From Saksenaea vasiformis B4078 (taxonomy: Eukaryota > Mucoromycota > Mucoromycetes > Mucorales > Saksenaeaceae), in the NCBI GenBank assembly GCA_000697055.1, contig JNDT01001646.1, forward strand, positions 1-20,404: 20,404 nt of DNA, in the 5' to 3' direction. Under the pieces are notes generated by a model, which worked only from the letters and a program-made list of their open reading frames with translations, did no database searches and was not told the DNA's origin. Every line of letters starts with the position of its first letter. The stretch's first letter is position 1. Made by a program: the position numbers and the translations under genes. Shown here in pieces: positions 1 through 9,661 of this stretch.

Positions 1-7
1 TACCTGG

Positions 8-845
8 TGTGGATTTGAGTCAAACACCAAGACTTGGGTAAGCGGTAAAGCTTGAGGAAAAGAAAAGAAAAGATAAAATAGAGTATCTGTTGTCTGGATC
101 GACAATATATAAAGAGATCTGTCTGAAAAAGAGTATGATCGTTAGTAAAATCGTTAGTACAGTTACCTTTAATCTCGTATTGATTCAATTAATTAGAGAT
201 GTATGGAGATGAAATAGAGATATTTCTCGGGTGATCAGCGAGTTGGATCGGGAGAAATATAGGGTCTCGGTAAAAAGAAGAGAAAATATAAAAGAAAACG
301 TAAAAGAAAATAAAAAGAGATAGCGGAATCAGCGTCGCTTGTAAATCAATCGGGTAGAATAAAAAAAATAGAGGAAAAGGGAAAGACAAGAATCAGTAGA
401 TTCTGGTTAACGGTGGTTTCTTGAGAATAACCAACGAAGGCAGAGCAATAAAAGGCGGCTTTGATAATAAAAGAAAAACCTTTGGAAAAGACCTTTTGAG
501 ATGGCTAGAGTAGACCAAGAGAAGATTGTGCTGTTATAACCTGATGTTTTATTCATTGAAAAGGTGGGGTATTTATACAAAAATCGAGGGATAGAATAAG
601 GAAATAATTAAGGTGTGCGAGATAAACCCGACGTGCTCTACAGGTATTTAAAACCCGAGTTGCTACAGGTATTAAAAACCCGAGTTGCTACGCGGTAGTC
701 GTCAGGAACAATGGATGGGCATGTGATCAGCGGGGTTGCAATAGAAATGGCGGCAGGTCCTTTGAAGTGTCTATACATCTTTTACTATGCCGTTTTCCAT
801 GCATAACAATATGTTTTCTCATCTCCATTTATTAATCTCCATCCA
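8..845 (-). repeat. LTR1 copy A (LTR-like repeat, antisense)
   Basis: First of four copies of one dispersed repeat. It shares long stretches with positions 6744-7487, 8828-9661 and the reverse complement of 9776-10616: the TGTGGATTTGAGTCAAACAC start, GTGATCAGCGAGTTGGATCG, GGCAGAGCAATAAAAGGCGG and CCTTTGGAAAAGACCTTTTG. Read on the minus strand it has LTR layout: a TATA box (GTATAAATACC, about 568-580) followed within about 30 bases by an AATAAA-type signal, and a CTACA/CCACA-type end. In copies B and C this end is followed by CC and a TGGTGC primer-binding-like motif. The outer end is set by alignment to B and D, which all diverge near here, so it is approximate. The inner flank is cut by the window start. 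No coding capacity is seen inside it. Confidence 0.7.
641..690. repeat. Two 25-bp tandem units in the upstream part of LTR1-A
   Basis: Two adjacent 25-bp units beginning CAGGTATT and ending GAGTTGCTA differ at one base. A degenerate partial unit precedes them. They lie upstream of the minus-strand TATA box, where an LTR keeps its enhancer-like sequence. The matching part of copy D holds three to four diverged units of about 26 bp. Confidence 0.75.
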
Positions 846-1388
846 ATATAAAATAAAATAAAAATAACTGTATATAAAAAAAAAAGAAAAATGGGAGGTT
901 TACACCGGTTTTGCTATTGACAACATTTTGTATCTCACATGCAGTCACCTTCTCGTTAGGAGCAAAACAGCAGAATAGACGTCAATTGCTCATTGTTAAA
1001 TAAATAATTATGTTTTGGTCGATGTAATACAGAAATCGTGGGATACACAATAAGTCTAGCCTGTTGTTAATGGTGCTGATTCCGAGAAGTTAACTGAGTC
1101 ATACAGAGAACAGAGTGTTCACTAGTTAAAGCAACCTGATCTCGTCACTTTGTCGACTGACTCAGATTCGATCCATAAGTTATTTATCTGCTTTGAATTG
1201 GTTTCTCTTAATACCCGCTTTTAACTCTGACAAGACGTCTTCAATAACATCGCGAACAGCGCCTGATCCGTCTATTGATGCCTGTCGTCCACCTCTATCC
1301 GGTAACTTCATCGTCTTCATTTTATCAATTCAACTACTGACCTTCTGTGCTTCCTTTTCATTAAGCCTCCACTCTTCGGATGCAGCAC
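846..1388. other. Gap between LTR1-A and the IS630-like remnant
   Basis: No recognisable gene. A minus-strand frame at about 1192-1330 stays open and includes the peptide string LPDRGGRQASIDGSGA. I do not recognise it, and it does not match the expected C-terminal half of the neighbouring transposase. Two TGACTCA-type heptamers (near 1093 and 1157) lie here, as they do near 8435-8500. The rest is AT-rich. Confidence 0.4.
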
Positions 1389-2169
1389 TTATTCCAGTTT
1401 CTTCAAGGATATATCTATTACTCCAACCTCGGATATGGTGCCTAATACAGTAATCATAACTCCCTTTTCAGTTGGTATAGTGCCTTTCGCTGCGTTTCCG
1501 TTCACAGAACGACCAAAATTTCTTTGAGTACGCAAGCTGAAACCAGCTTCATCGATAAAGACGCAATTCTTAGTGAAGTCCAAGGCTTGCATCTTTTCCC
1601 CATTCTGCAACTTTCTCTTTTCGCAAAGCTATGGCCCAGTCAGAATTCCTCGTTGCAAAAGGCTTTTCCAGCTTTTTCAGAATTCTACGGAATTTACTGA
1701 CTAAATGTCTATGCAGCGCTGATACTGAGATGGTTAACCCTTGAAACGTATCACATAAGATTTTCTTCATGTCAGTCAGGATGGAATTCGGATCTTTATC
1801 TATGTAATCTACAAGAAACTGGGAATGAGTTCCAGTCAGCTTATCATAAGATCTAGTACGAGGCCTTCTCTGAACACCGGGTATACATCCTTCTTCATCC
1901 CGGTTGTACGTTTTGATATAATGTTGAGTGGTTGAGATATTTATACCTGTGATGGGCGATGCTTCCTTGGCTGTTCGTCCTTTTCCAATCACCACATCAA
2001 ACAGCTTTTCGATTTGCTATGGGGCGTATTTTCTACATGAACCTCTCGTTCTAGCTTCATGCTCATGCTGCACGCATGGCCTGTTCTGAAAGTGGACAAA
2101 GTCCGTTAAGTTTTCATCTCTATTATCACCAGCAAATAATGAGGCTTCTGCCGATGTACGCATTCGCAT
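1389..2169 (-). pseudogene. IS630/Tc1-mariner-like transposase, broken and 3'-truncated
   Basis: Decayed DDE transposase. The first good ATG is at 2169. An N-terminal segment ending RGSCRKYAP runs into an in-frame TAG (2017-2019) and continues in the same frame as QIEKLFDVVIGKGRTAKEAS. The HTH/homeodomain-like part reads through TGINISTTQHYIKTYN, the PRTRSYDKL linker and a second helical region to about 1610. A 1-nt shift near 1590-1605 moves to the frame with the first DDE strand, CVFIDEAGFSLRTQRNFGRS, then KGVMITVLGTISEVGVIDIS, ending at a stop at 1389. The motif around FIDEAGF is typical of IS630-like elements of Mucoromycota. The second and third acidic catalytic regions are absent, so about the C-terminal third is lost. 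The gene starts 97 bp from the oppositely oriented MULE start. Confidence 0.8.
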
Positions 2170-2266
2170 AAGGTTGGCGTCTACATAACTACCTCCTCCC
2201 CGCCCTCTTTCAGTTAAAACGGATGGATTTGAACGAGACAGTTCTGCCCAAGTAGTTAATGGCAAA

Positions 2267-4597
2267 ATGCTTTGTACCGGTTGCAAGACCTGTAAACCTT
2301 TGCCAAAATTTGCTGGGAGAAAACGATGGTTTTCTACCTGCAAAAGATTGCAGGAATCGCTGTTCAGGCACCAGGGATCCAGTACCCTTTGAACAAATGA
2401 TTGCTCTAGAAGATTTGGAAGATCACTTTGTTATCGGTGACAGTGATAATGAAGTGCATTTAAGAGTTTATCTCGAGTTGTATCAAATACTAGGACTCGA
2501 ATCAGAGGATATCGTCAACAGAGTAGTTGCTGCTGTGGAGTCATGCGACAGATACAGATACGATGTTCCCCATATCAGCGATCCAGATCTGAAGCAGAGA
2601 GTTTCTTTTAATGCCGGCTGTTGCCAGGACACCTCAGTGCAGCAACAAGTTCCTGAAGACCTGCGGCGACGCTTGCATAATCGTATGTCGACTTATAATT
2701 GCAAAGGGTCATTTAGCGGTCTGATCGACTTTGAGCTTATTGTATACGCCTGGAGATCCGTCACAACGCTTTGCATCCATACCCAGAGATGCGGGTGGAA
2801 AGAACGGTCCCCGCGGAAATTCGTACGTACATCGCTGATCGTGCCCACATGGAGGATATCCCGACACTCCACAGAGAAATTGCAGATCGTTTTCCTGAAT
2901 ATGGTATAACACCAGCGTAGACATATCGTTGGTGGAGTGAATCTTTTAGACAGTGCTATCAGTTGCATGATGACCGATTTCTATCTGCAAAAATGGTACT
3001 TGATCGGTGTAACGACGAAGGATTTCGCAGGGTAAGCATAGACATAGTTGTTGAGCAGGTTTCTGCCATCAATAAAAGAGTAATGTGCATTATAACTGAT
3101 GTGCATAAAACAAATAAAAACAGATTCCCTGGAGACACGATGATGGTATCTATGCATTGGGTTTTATTACCCCTTTTTTCAACGCTGTTCGCCTATCAGA
3201 TCAAGTTAAAGAATCCCGTGTTGACTCTACCTACAAAGCCAATCGCGCTGGCTGTGAGCTTTTTGGTGTCATAGCAAACGTCGCTGGATCTGGCTATCCT
3301 GTCGCATACATATTGCTTAATGTCAACCAGGCTTCGGATGATGTTGTTCAGCCCAGAGCACATTGTATCAAGCAATTTTTCACCAATTACGAGTAGAAGG
3401 TCTGAACCCGAAGTTCATGTTTACTGACAAGGACCGTGGTCAGACGTATGCCATCAAATCTACCTGGTCTCTGACGGAACTTCGATTGTGCTTGTGACAT
3501 TTGGAGCGTGCAGTTGACAGAAAATTATCTAAACCTAAGCTACAAGAATCGCACTATGATGCTGGTCGAGCAAGAGGGGAATTTCCTTTCGTTTATGTCA
3601 ATTTCCGACATGATGCGAACCAATCGCCGAGAAATTGTCTGCAACAAAAATCACCGGGATGCCATCGTAAACATGATGAAAAAACATTACAACAGCATCC
3701 ATTGATCCCTACCGGTAATGAACTTATCGCCATATTAATTGTTACTCATGTGCTTTAGAATCCACTTTGCGAACGGCATATGAGTTACATCGCGATGCTG
3801 TGACGTAAATATATCAGTACTGGCATCGGCACCAGCTCCCTGATGCGTGGATATATCTGTACAAACGATGGTACACAAGGAAGCGATGGCCGCAATGGGC
3901 AAGAAGCGCTTTTCCAGACCGCATACCCGCAGAGAAAACCACAATGCTCATTGAAGCACACTGGAGGGTTCTGAAGCGGATTCACCTATACAGGTTCAAC
4001 AGAAGAAGACTGGACCTTCTCATCTACATTATGTTGAAGAAAAACTTCCCAGGTCTTCGTCTAAAATTCGATCAAGAGATTGTACGCGAAAGAAACCCCT
4101 AGAAGTGGGAATACAAGTTTGTGAAAGAATGGAGATTGCTCCTTAGTCGAGAAGAAAGCGCTGATGCGTCAACAGGATACATACCATCAGTAACTTCTTG
4201 GGTTTGCGGCTGCCCATATTACCTAAATAGCCAGTTTATGTTTTGCAAACACTTGGTCAAACGATCTAGCCATGGCCAGATAGCAGTCAGCCAGTAATAC
4301 ATCCATAGACAAAGTACGGCATCCTTTGTACGGTTGCTTCCAGTAAGTTTTTATCATATCATTCTGACTAGATTATAACTATTCTCGTTTCAGATGACAT
4401 ACCGTCCATTTAGAAATGTGGAAGTTCGTGCAACTGAAAGCTCACCACCAAATGATAGCATAGAAGACATTCCCTCGCCTTTGTCAGTTCCAGTTCCAGT
4501 CCCAGTTCCAATTCCATCACCTTCGCCTTCACCGCTCCTATCGCCCTCACTGCTCTCGTCACCTTCACTTGTACCATCTCAGCCCAAGCAGAGATAA
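2267..4597 (+). pseudogene. MULE (Mutator-like) transposase with SWIM zinc finger, heavily decayed
   Basis: Remnant of a Mutator-like DDE transposase read across several frames. The start chosen is ATG 2267, which opens onto a small Cys-rich finger (CTGCKTCKPLPKFAGRKRWF). A helical region follows, then a segment with HNALHPYPEMRVERTVPAEI and TYRWWSESF typical of these transposases. Next is the catalytic core: first Asp in VDSTYKANRAGCELFG (codon about 3223), second in FMFTDKDRGQ (3426), the LCL*HLERAVDRKL helix, and the expected Glu in IEAHWRVLKR (about 3951). The SWIM finger WVCGCPYYLNSQFMFCKHLV is at about 4199-4257. A canonical intron (4343-4393, GTAAGT..TTTCAG) precedes a Pro/Ser-rich tail. 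In-frame stops are at 2918 (TAG), 3495 (TGA), 4100 (TAG) and 4295 (TAA), with frameshifts near 2360, 2740, 3040-3150, 3390 and 3700-3830. It cannot make an active enzyme. Terminal inverted repeats were not found by eye. Confidence 0.85.
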
Positions 4598-4599
4598 TC

Positions 4600-5672
4600 G
4601 CTATAAACTCTGATGATGAGAACAGTCAAGAGCCCGCCGAGAGGGATATTGAAACACTCGCACGCGAGATGGAAGAAACGTTCCAAGAACAGCGACAGCG
4701 TAGACGGCGACCGTTACTACAGTTAGCCCAAATTTGCGAAGAAGAAGAACCTCTCGAAGATATCGCGACGTCGTATTTTCAGACCAATACCGGCTCTTTC
4801 AGGAGAGTAGAGAAGCTGGAGTTTGAGTTGGTCTGTGGAGAGACTAATCGAGCAATTTCTCCCGCAGCGTCAAAATTCATATACGAAAGAGATTTTAAAG
4901 TGCCAAAGATCCTGAAAGATATGCTGCTGCATTCTCTGGACCGCGTGAATAACTGCCCTAACATCGCTCGTGAGCTATTGATTGTTGGCTATGTGTTCAG
5001 AGGCAATGGGTTTGTGACTAGGCTCGTGTAACTTATGATTTCATAGGAAACAAAGTACAGGCATGCTTCTTGGAAGCCCCTGCCGGATATATGTGTCGTA
5101 TCAGGCGCACTCTAGAATTTGAAATTCCCGACGATGAGAGCGAATTTCCAAAGGCCATAGAGCTGCTTAAGTTTTTGCTGCTAACAAGGGTATGTGATGG
5201 ATACTATTCACCTTAATGTAAGCTCATCGCTATCACCGGAGAGAGCCGTTGAACTATGCTATAGCCGGATTCTATCTGCATTAGGTGAGCGCGAGGTGGA
5301 GAGCCTTGGATTCCTTGCTTCGATAGACGAGCCGGGAATTATCATCCCTCCTTGCGTGCCAACACCAAGCAACAGCGAAGGTGGGACGATATTCTACTTG
5401 TTAACAATATTTACTCGACATATATTTATATATATATAGTGACCCGCACAGAAGCCCGTAGGAAAACGCCGAAAAGAAATAAGGTTAGAAAACCAACGCC
5501 CTTCACGCGATGAAAATACCACATGTTGGACGCTCTTCTTCTTGCTCTGGACAAGTCCTCTCATCCAGATGGAAACTTAGACGATTATGTGAATAGTGTT
5601 CTTTCGTTTAGACAAAGACGCAGAATCCCGCGAACATTTGCTGACTATGATCCGTATACGAGATATCTATAA
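4600..5672 (+). pseudogene. Unrecognised decayed multi-exon coding region downstream of the MULE
   Basis: Coding-like segments follow the MULE tail but in other frames. Segment one, up to 5031, has acidic and basic stretches (LAREMEETFQEQRQRRRR). Its beginning may still be MULE C-terminus, joined by a frameshift near 4590. Segment two, about 5061-5190, contains LEFEIPDDESEFPKAIELL and ends at a plausible GTATGT donor. Segment three, about 5220-5380, contains SPERAVELCYSRILSALGE and joins in frame across a good intron (5381-5439, GTGGGA..TATATAG) to a Lys/Arg-rich stretch with an in-frame TGA. After that comes an open 49-codon tail (5523-5672) ending PRTFADYDPYTRYL and a stop. I do not recognise the protein. 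It could be MULE cargo, a captured host gene or a second transposon ORF. Confidence 0.5.
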
Positions 5673-5741
5673 ACATATGCTTTATTCTTTGCTTTTGTAT
5701 CTTCTCCCACGTCATAAGCTTGCTCAAAAAAGAATATTTTT

Positions 5742-6594
5742 TTGACGGAATTCTCGCTTTTGAGAGGTCCGGCTACATATTCTTCCCGTGAAATCGGGGA
5801 AAGGCGTATGAAAGCGGCAGTTGGACCAACTTGCGGTACATCGTCTCGTGGCGGTGTTGGGCAACTCGGTTCTCGAAGCCTTTTATCGACTCACCATCTC
5901 CTCGCTCAAGCGTATGAGAAATGTTGGCGCGGGCTTCTGCTAAAAAGTTGATCAGGTCGGCTGAAGTATAGTTTGTTGATGTCGACTGCGTGTGCGAGTG
6001 TCCACTTGATGGATCGGATTTGTGCGAGGTGGTAAGTTGATCGTTTTGCTATAGACGTCAATGACGATGCGGTGAGTGAGTCGATGGCTGCGGAGGAGCA
6101 TCCTAGAGATTCAAATCGACGCCGGATACTTGCCAACAGAATAGTTTCCAACGAGGATTTATCCATGGCCATGGTACCGTCGGTGCTGTCGTGCGGGTGT
6201 GGACGTTCGGGTCGAGAATCATTGCCGGAGCTGTTACCATCTTCTGCATCATCGGATACCAGATCGCCGTTTTCCAAAGGGGAACTGCGATCGTGGCGCG
6301 AGGAATTCTGTCGTGGACGAGCTTTTGTCGACACCGGGAAATGAGGTTCCGTGGCGGGTTCAGATACGGATTCTTGAAAACCGTCCACGAAGGAATCGAT
6401 AGAGCATCGGTCGCTATTGCCATTGGATCCAGTCTCCTAGACATATACCGAGAAAGAAGGTAGCTCGTCCGATCCGAAAAGAGGTCGACGTCGAAGCGGC
6501 TCCATTGCTGTTGAGTTCGGGCCAATGTCGTCGGGCAATTTGCCGCAAGTTCTTCCGGAATATTCGTCGAGACGCGCGGTGTGCAAGAACGTTG
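5742..6594 (-). pseudogene. DIRS-like tyrosine-recombinase retrotransposon fragment (RNase H end plus recombinase N-terminus)
   Basis: Read on the minus strand from 6594, one frame gives a DIRS/Ngaro-type RNase H C-terminus: FDVDLFSDRTSYLLSRYMSR, DPMAIATDALSIPSW, NPYLNPPRNLISR, and PRATIAVPLWKTAIWYPMMQ. These match the family signature 'DLFA.r.n..lPrYvSw.pDP.A...DA ... NPPw.LI ... vPlW.sa.WyP'. A second frame (5906-6388) then gives a low-complexity linker and the N-terminal SAM-like domain of a tyrosine recombinase (STYHLAQIRSIKWTLAHAVD). A third frame continues with SADLINFLAEARANISH to about 5745. The catalytic recombinase half and all upstream reverse-transcriptase domains are missing, so this is a short, frameshifted insertion or deletion remnant. 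It lies about 150 bp from LTR1-B, but whether the two belong to one element is unclear. Confidence 0.72.
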
Positions 6595-6743
6595 TTACGC
6601 TGGAAATTTCCGGTAAGTAAGTTCTTAGGTAGATTTCAGCGATATGACAGAAGCAGTGATAAGAAAATCAGAAAGAATAAAAGTTCAGTTCAGATAAGAG
6701 TTCGGTTTTCGTGGAATTTAGTTCGTTGTTAGTGAGCACCAGG

Positions 6744-7487
6744 TGTAGATTTGAGTCGGACACCAAGACTTGGAGTATCTATCAATGAAGATAAATAGAA
6801 AGAGAAGAAAAGGAAAGAGGTTGTCGATAAAGACAATATCAGAAAAAGTTCCTGTTTGATGAAAGAATTGTTTACATATGGTCTCGTGTTGGATCTGTCA
6901 AACGTAGGTATCAAATAGAGATAAAAACGGTATTCTTCAAGTGATCAGCGAGTTGGATCAGAAGAAAGAATAAGAGCTTTGACAACAAATAAAAGAAAAG
7001 ATAAAAAGGGATGACAGCAGAATTGTGGTCGCTTGTCAGGAAAAGGAATAAAATAAAAAGAAAAGAAAAAGAAAAAGAACCAATCGATTCCGGTTAATGG
7101 TGGTTTCCTGAAACTAACCAACGGAGGCAGAGCAAATAAAAAGGCGGCTTGAAAAAAATAAAAGAAACCCTTTGGAAAAGACCTTTTAGAGTACTTGAGA
7201 AAACCAAGGGAAAGATGCCGTTGTCACCTAATGTTTTATTGAACGAAAAGATGGGGTATTTATACAAAATTGATCGGTACAAAATAAGAAATATATCTTG
7301 AAACACTGAGTTTTCCCGGGTCGCCTTGTTGCTGATTTACCCGTGTTGCTACGCAGCACGAATGAGGTTATAAACCACGTGATTTTGAGGGATCGATCTA
7401 AAAATGGCAATTGCTATTCTTGGGTGTGTTTCGTCTTCTCTTCCTTTCCTTTTCTTTCATTTCCATTTGTTAAACCCGGCTGTTCCA
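6744..7487 (-). repeat. LTR1 copy B with adjacent primer-binding-like site
   Basis: Second LTR1 copy in the same orientation as A. It contains the common blocks GTGATCAGCGAGTTGGATCA, GGTGGTTTCCTGAAACTAACC, the mirrored TATA box (ATTTATAC at about 7258) and TTGCTACGCAG. Read in sense (minus), the LTR ends CTACA, followed by CC and TGGTGCTCACTAAC. TGGTGC is the expected start of a tRNA primer-binding site, and it is shared with copy C. The sequence beyond (6600-6740) also resembles flanks of copies C and D in short stretches, suggesting leftover 5' leader of the element rather than a solo LTR. No target duplication was found. Confidence 0.7.
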
Positions 7488-7909
7488 AGATAATGTGATG
7501 TTTGGTTCTCCGGGCAAGAAGTCAATTCAACTTGAACGTAATGTAATATTTATTTGACGCAGATGTTCAGTCAAGAACCAATAAATTCGACAGAGGTCCA
7601 ACGTATCACCCGGTCTAGTTGTCGTATCTGACATAGTTACTTTACTACACAGTAATTAGAACAATATACCGAACACGACAAAAGGTACTGAAGATGGCCA
7701 CTTTATTAGAGCACGGTTCTAGACATGTCTTATTCCATGTATCTATTGTTGCGGTACCAGCGGAGACGGAGTACACACTTAGGCAGGATAAACGTAATGA
7801 TCTCGATCTAGTAAAAGTTTATCCAAAGATACCTCTAAACCCCTCTATCTCCTGTTACAAGCAAGCAACATGAATTATTTAAACAGTACAAATATCACTT
7901 TAATAAAAC
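7488..7909. other. Gap between LTR1-B and LTR2-a
   Basis: About 420 bases with stops in all frames. No protein motif, tRNA or repeat copy was recognised. Positions 7905-7909 (AAAAC) are the left target duplication of the next element. Confidence 0.4.
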
Positions 7910-8270
7910 TGTTGTATGTGTAGATTGATTGAGACAGTAGACGGATAAAATCCCTTGAGGCTGTTGGATCCCTTTATTTCAATTAGATTGTCTGCCTATT
8001 TATATGATTCAGTCTTTTAGCGGAAATAAGGATTAGTGAACGTTCTTCTCGGTATTAGCTGTAGAGTATGGAATGGATCAATTAGTGTTCTGACACAGTG
8101 CTACCTTGTTGTACTGAACTCGGTGACAAGTCTAAGCTATAGATGATAAGGTTCAGTTGGTGTTCCAGTGGAGAAGTTCACTGTATATGGAAACATGATA
8201 ATTCCCGACCTTTCCTGTTATGGAACACAATTCTATAGGATGGGCGTTACGACAGTCAACATATACCACA
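7910..8270 (-). mobile_element. Solo LTR, family LTR2 (copy a), with 5-bp target duplication
   Basis: A 361-bp unit, TGTTGTATG..ATATACCACA on the plus strand, which in sense (minus) reads TGTGGTATATG..CATACAACA with TG..CA ends. It is flanked by a perfect AAAAC duplication (7905-7909 and 8271-8275). In sense it carries TATAAATAGGC followed shortly by AATAAAG, the usual LTR promoter/poly(A) order. It matches 10622-10983 in inverted orientation over its whole length. There is no internal region, hence solo, presumably formed by LTR-LTR recombination. A 5-bp duplication fits Ty1/copia or Ty3 type integrases; which one cannot be told from the LTR. Confidence 0.88.
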
Positions 8271-8518
8271 AAAACAATCATTTTTTTGAGCCTTACTTAC
8301 TTAGTATCGCCCCAACTTGAAATCAAATACATTACTAGCTGCACCTTAAAGATAGCAAGATAGCTATAAGAAGGTGGCAGAAATCCAACGATATAAAGGA
8401 TACAGAGGATCAAGTATAGCGTTCCTTAATGGATTGAGTCAGTCCGCGTTTAGAGTTAACTGAACTGACTCATTTTAAGTAAACCAATAAACAGCACTGA
8501 CTCGTTAAAAGCACCAGG
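8271..8518. other. Spacer between LTR2-a and candidate LTR3
   Basis: The first five bases are the right AAAAC duplication of LTR2-a. The rest has no coding signal. Three TGACTCA/TGAGTCA-like heptamers occur near 8435, 8466 and 8497. The last bases (GCACCAGG) reproduce the LTR1 end/primer-site junction and precede LTR3. Confidence 0.4.
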
Positions 8519-8822
8519 TGTTGTGTCCAAACAACTCAATGCTACACAGCGGTTCCTACTGAGTGTACTACACATCACTCTGCTGAATTCGGCTATCTAG
8601 AGGAATTTTTAGTAAAATAGTTCCTCATTCTTTTTTATAAGAAATAAACAGTGCACTGAATCTCACGAACTTCGCCGCCGTTACGCTGTATTTTTCAGTT
8701 GCTGTATATGGATAGTGTTGTTCCAAGTGTTGTCGTAGCGTAAGCTAGATGACGGTGATTGTTGGTAAAAGTATCGATTGAGTAAATGTTTGTTGACAGA
8801 AAAGTTCAGAATTGAGTGAGCA
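8519..8822 (-). mobile_element. Candidate LTR3, inserted at the LTR1 junction
   Basis: A 304-bp interval that in sense (minus) begins TGCTCACTC and ends GGACACAACA. It is bounded by CCAGG direct repeats at 8514-8518 and 8823-8827. On the minus strand it has a TTATAAAAAAG TATA-like box. If real, it is a solo LTR inserted in CCTGG at the inner edge of LTR1-C, the same target used by LTR2-b in copy D. The counter-argument is that copy B also shows GTGAGCACCAGG beside its LTR, so the right boundary may simply be conserved primer-site sequence. No AATAAA follows the TATA in the expected place. Confidence 0.35.
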
Positions 8823-8827
8823 CCAGG

Positions 8828-9661
8828 TGTAAATTTAAGTAAACACCAAGACTTGGTTAAGCGGTAAAGCTTGAAGAAAGAAAAAGAAAAGGTTGGATAG
8901 AGTAACCGTTGTCGGTATTGACAATGTCCAAAGAGATTTGAATAAAATAGAATATGATCGTTAGTAAGATCGTTGATATGGTTACCTTAGAATTGATAGA
9001 GTTTCGTCGAAGATAAAAAGAGATATAAAAAGAGGACAGCGGAATTGTCGTCGCTTGTCATACAGAGTGTCGTATTTCGACATCCTTTTCATAATGTTTC
9101 AGTTATCGCCAGATGAACTTCTTGTAAAATTTTCATTGTCACACGAGTTTTTCTTCTTCATTGCAGACCTGCGGTAATCTAAATCTGGTTCCTGATTTTT
9201 GTTACCGACTGTCCAGGGCCATCATTGTCTATTTTCACTACCAATTGTAGATCACTTTTGTGATCGCACCATTGGTGTCTTTGGACTCAGTTGAATGAAA
9301 ACTTTTACTCTCGTCATTACTGGTTTACAAGATGTCTCACTATCAATGTCCCGATCATGTTTCAGAAACATATAAAAGAAGACTCTTTGAGTAATAAAAA
9401 TTTTCATTTCAGCCTCGCTGACTTCTCCCGTCTTATATTCTTTTCTTAAAAGTCTTCTTTGATTCTTCACAGAGAATAAAATAAAATAAAAGTAAAAATA
9501 AAGACAAAGAATCAATGGATTCGGGTTAATGGTAATTTTTGAGAACAACCGATAGAGGCAGAGCAATAAAAGGTGACTTGAAAAACAAATGAAAAGCCTT
9601 TGGAAAAAAAAGTTTTGAGATGGCTTGAGTTAATCAAGAGAAGAATATGCTGTTATAACTG
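8828..9661 (-). repeat. LTR1 copy C, interrupted by LTR4 and truncated
   Basis: Third LTR1 copy, same orientation as A and B. It is recognisable from TGTAAATTTAAGTAAACACC to about 9062, interrupted by a 402-bp element plus duplication (9068-9474). It resumes with ATAAAATAAAAG.., GGCAGAGCAATAAAAGG and the CCTTTGGAAAA block. Homology stops near 9661, just before the TATA-equivalent region, so its upstream half is lost. About 110 bases of AT-rich unassigned sequence separate it from copy D, which has the opposite orientation. Confidence 0.7.
9068..9469 (+). mobile_element. Solo LTR, family LTR4, nested in LTR1-C
   Basis: The 402-bp insert is absent from the other LTR1 copies. It starts TGTCGTATTTCGACA, itself a hairpin with 5-bp arms, and ends TTCTTCA, so it has TG..CA termini. 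A perfect CAGAG duplication flanks it (9063-9067 and 9470-9474). TATAAAAG (9371-9378) followed by AATAAA (9393-9398) gives LTR promoter/poly(A) layout on the plus strand. Removing the insert and one duplication aligns the flanks with copies A, B and D. No second copy is present in the window. A minus-strand open frame crosses it but continues into LTR1 sequence and looks incidental. Confidence 0.82.

Noticed and set aside
6072..6525. Several 60-90-codon plus-strand frames
   Set aside because: They are antisense shadows of the DIRS-like fragment, which carries the recognisable motifs on the minus strand.
8..7487. LTR1-A and LTR1-B as the two LTRs of one 7.5-kb element
   Set aside because: The interior encodes IS630-like, MULE and DIRS-type fragments in mixed orientation, with no gag-pol of an LTR element. 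There is no purine-rich tract next to LTR1-A in sense. The two are better seen as separate copies.
9252..9566. 104-codon minus-strand frame
   Set aside because: It spans the boundary of the nested LTR4 and LTR1-C, so it joins two unrelated sequences.
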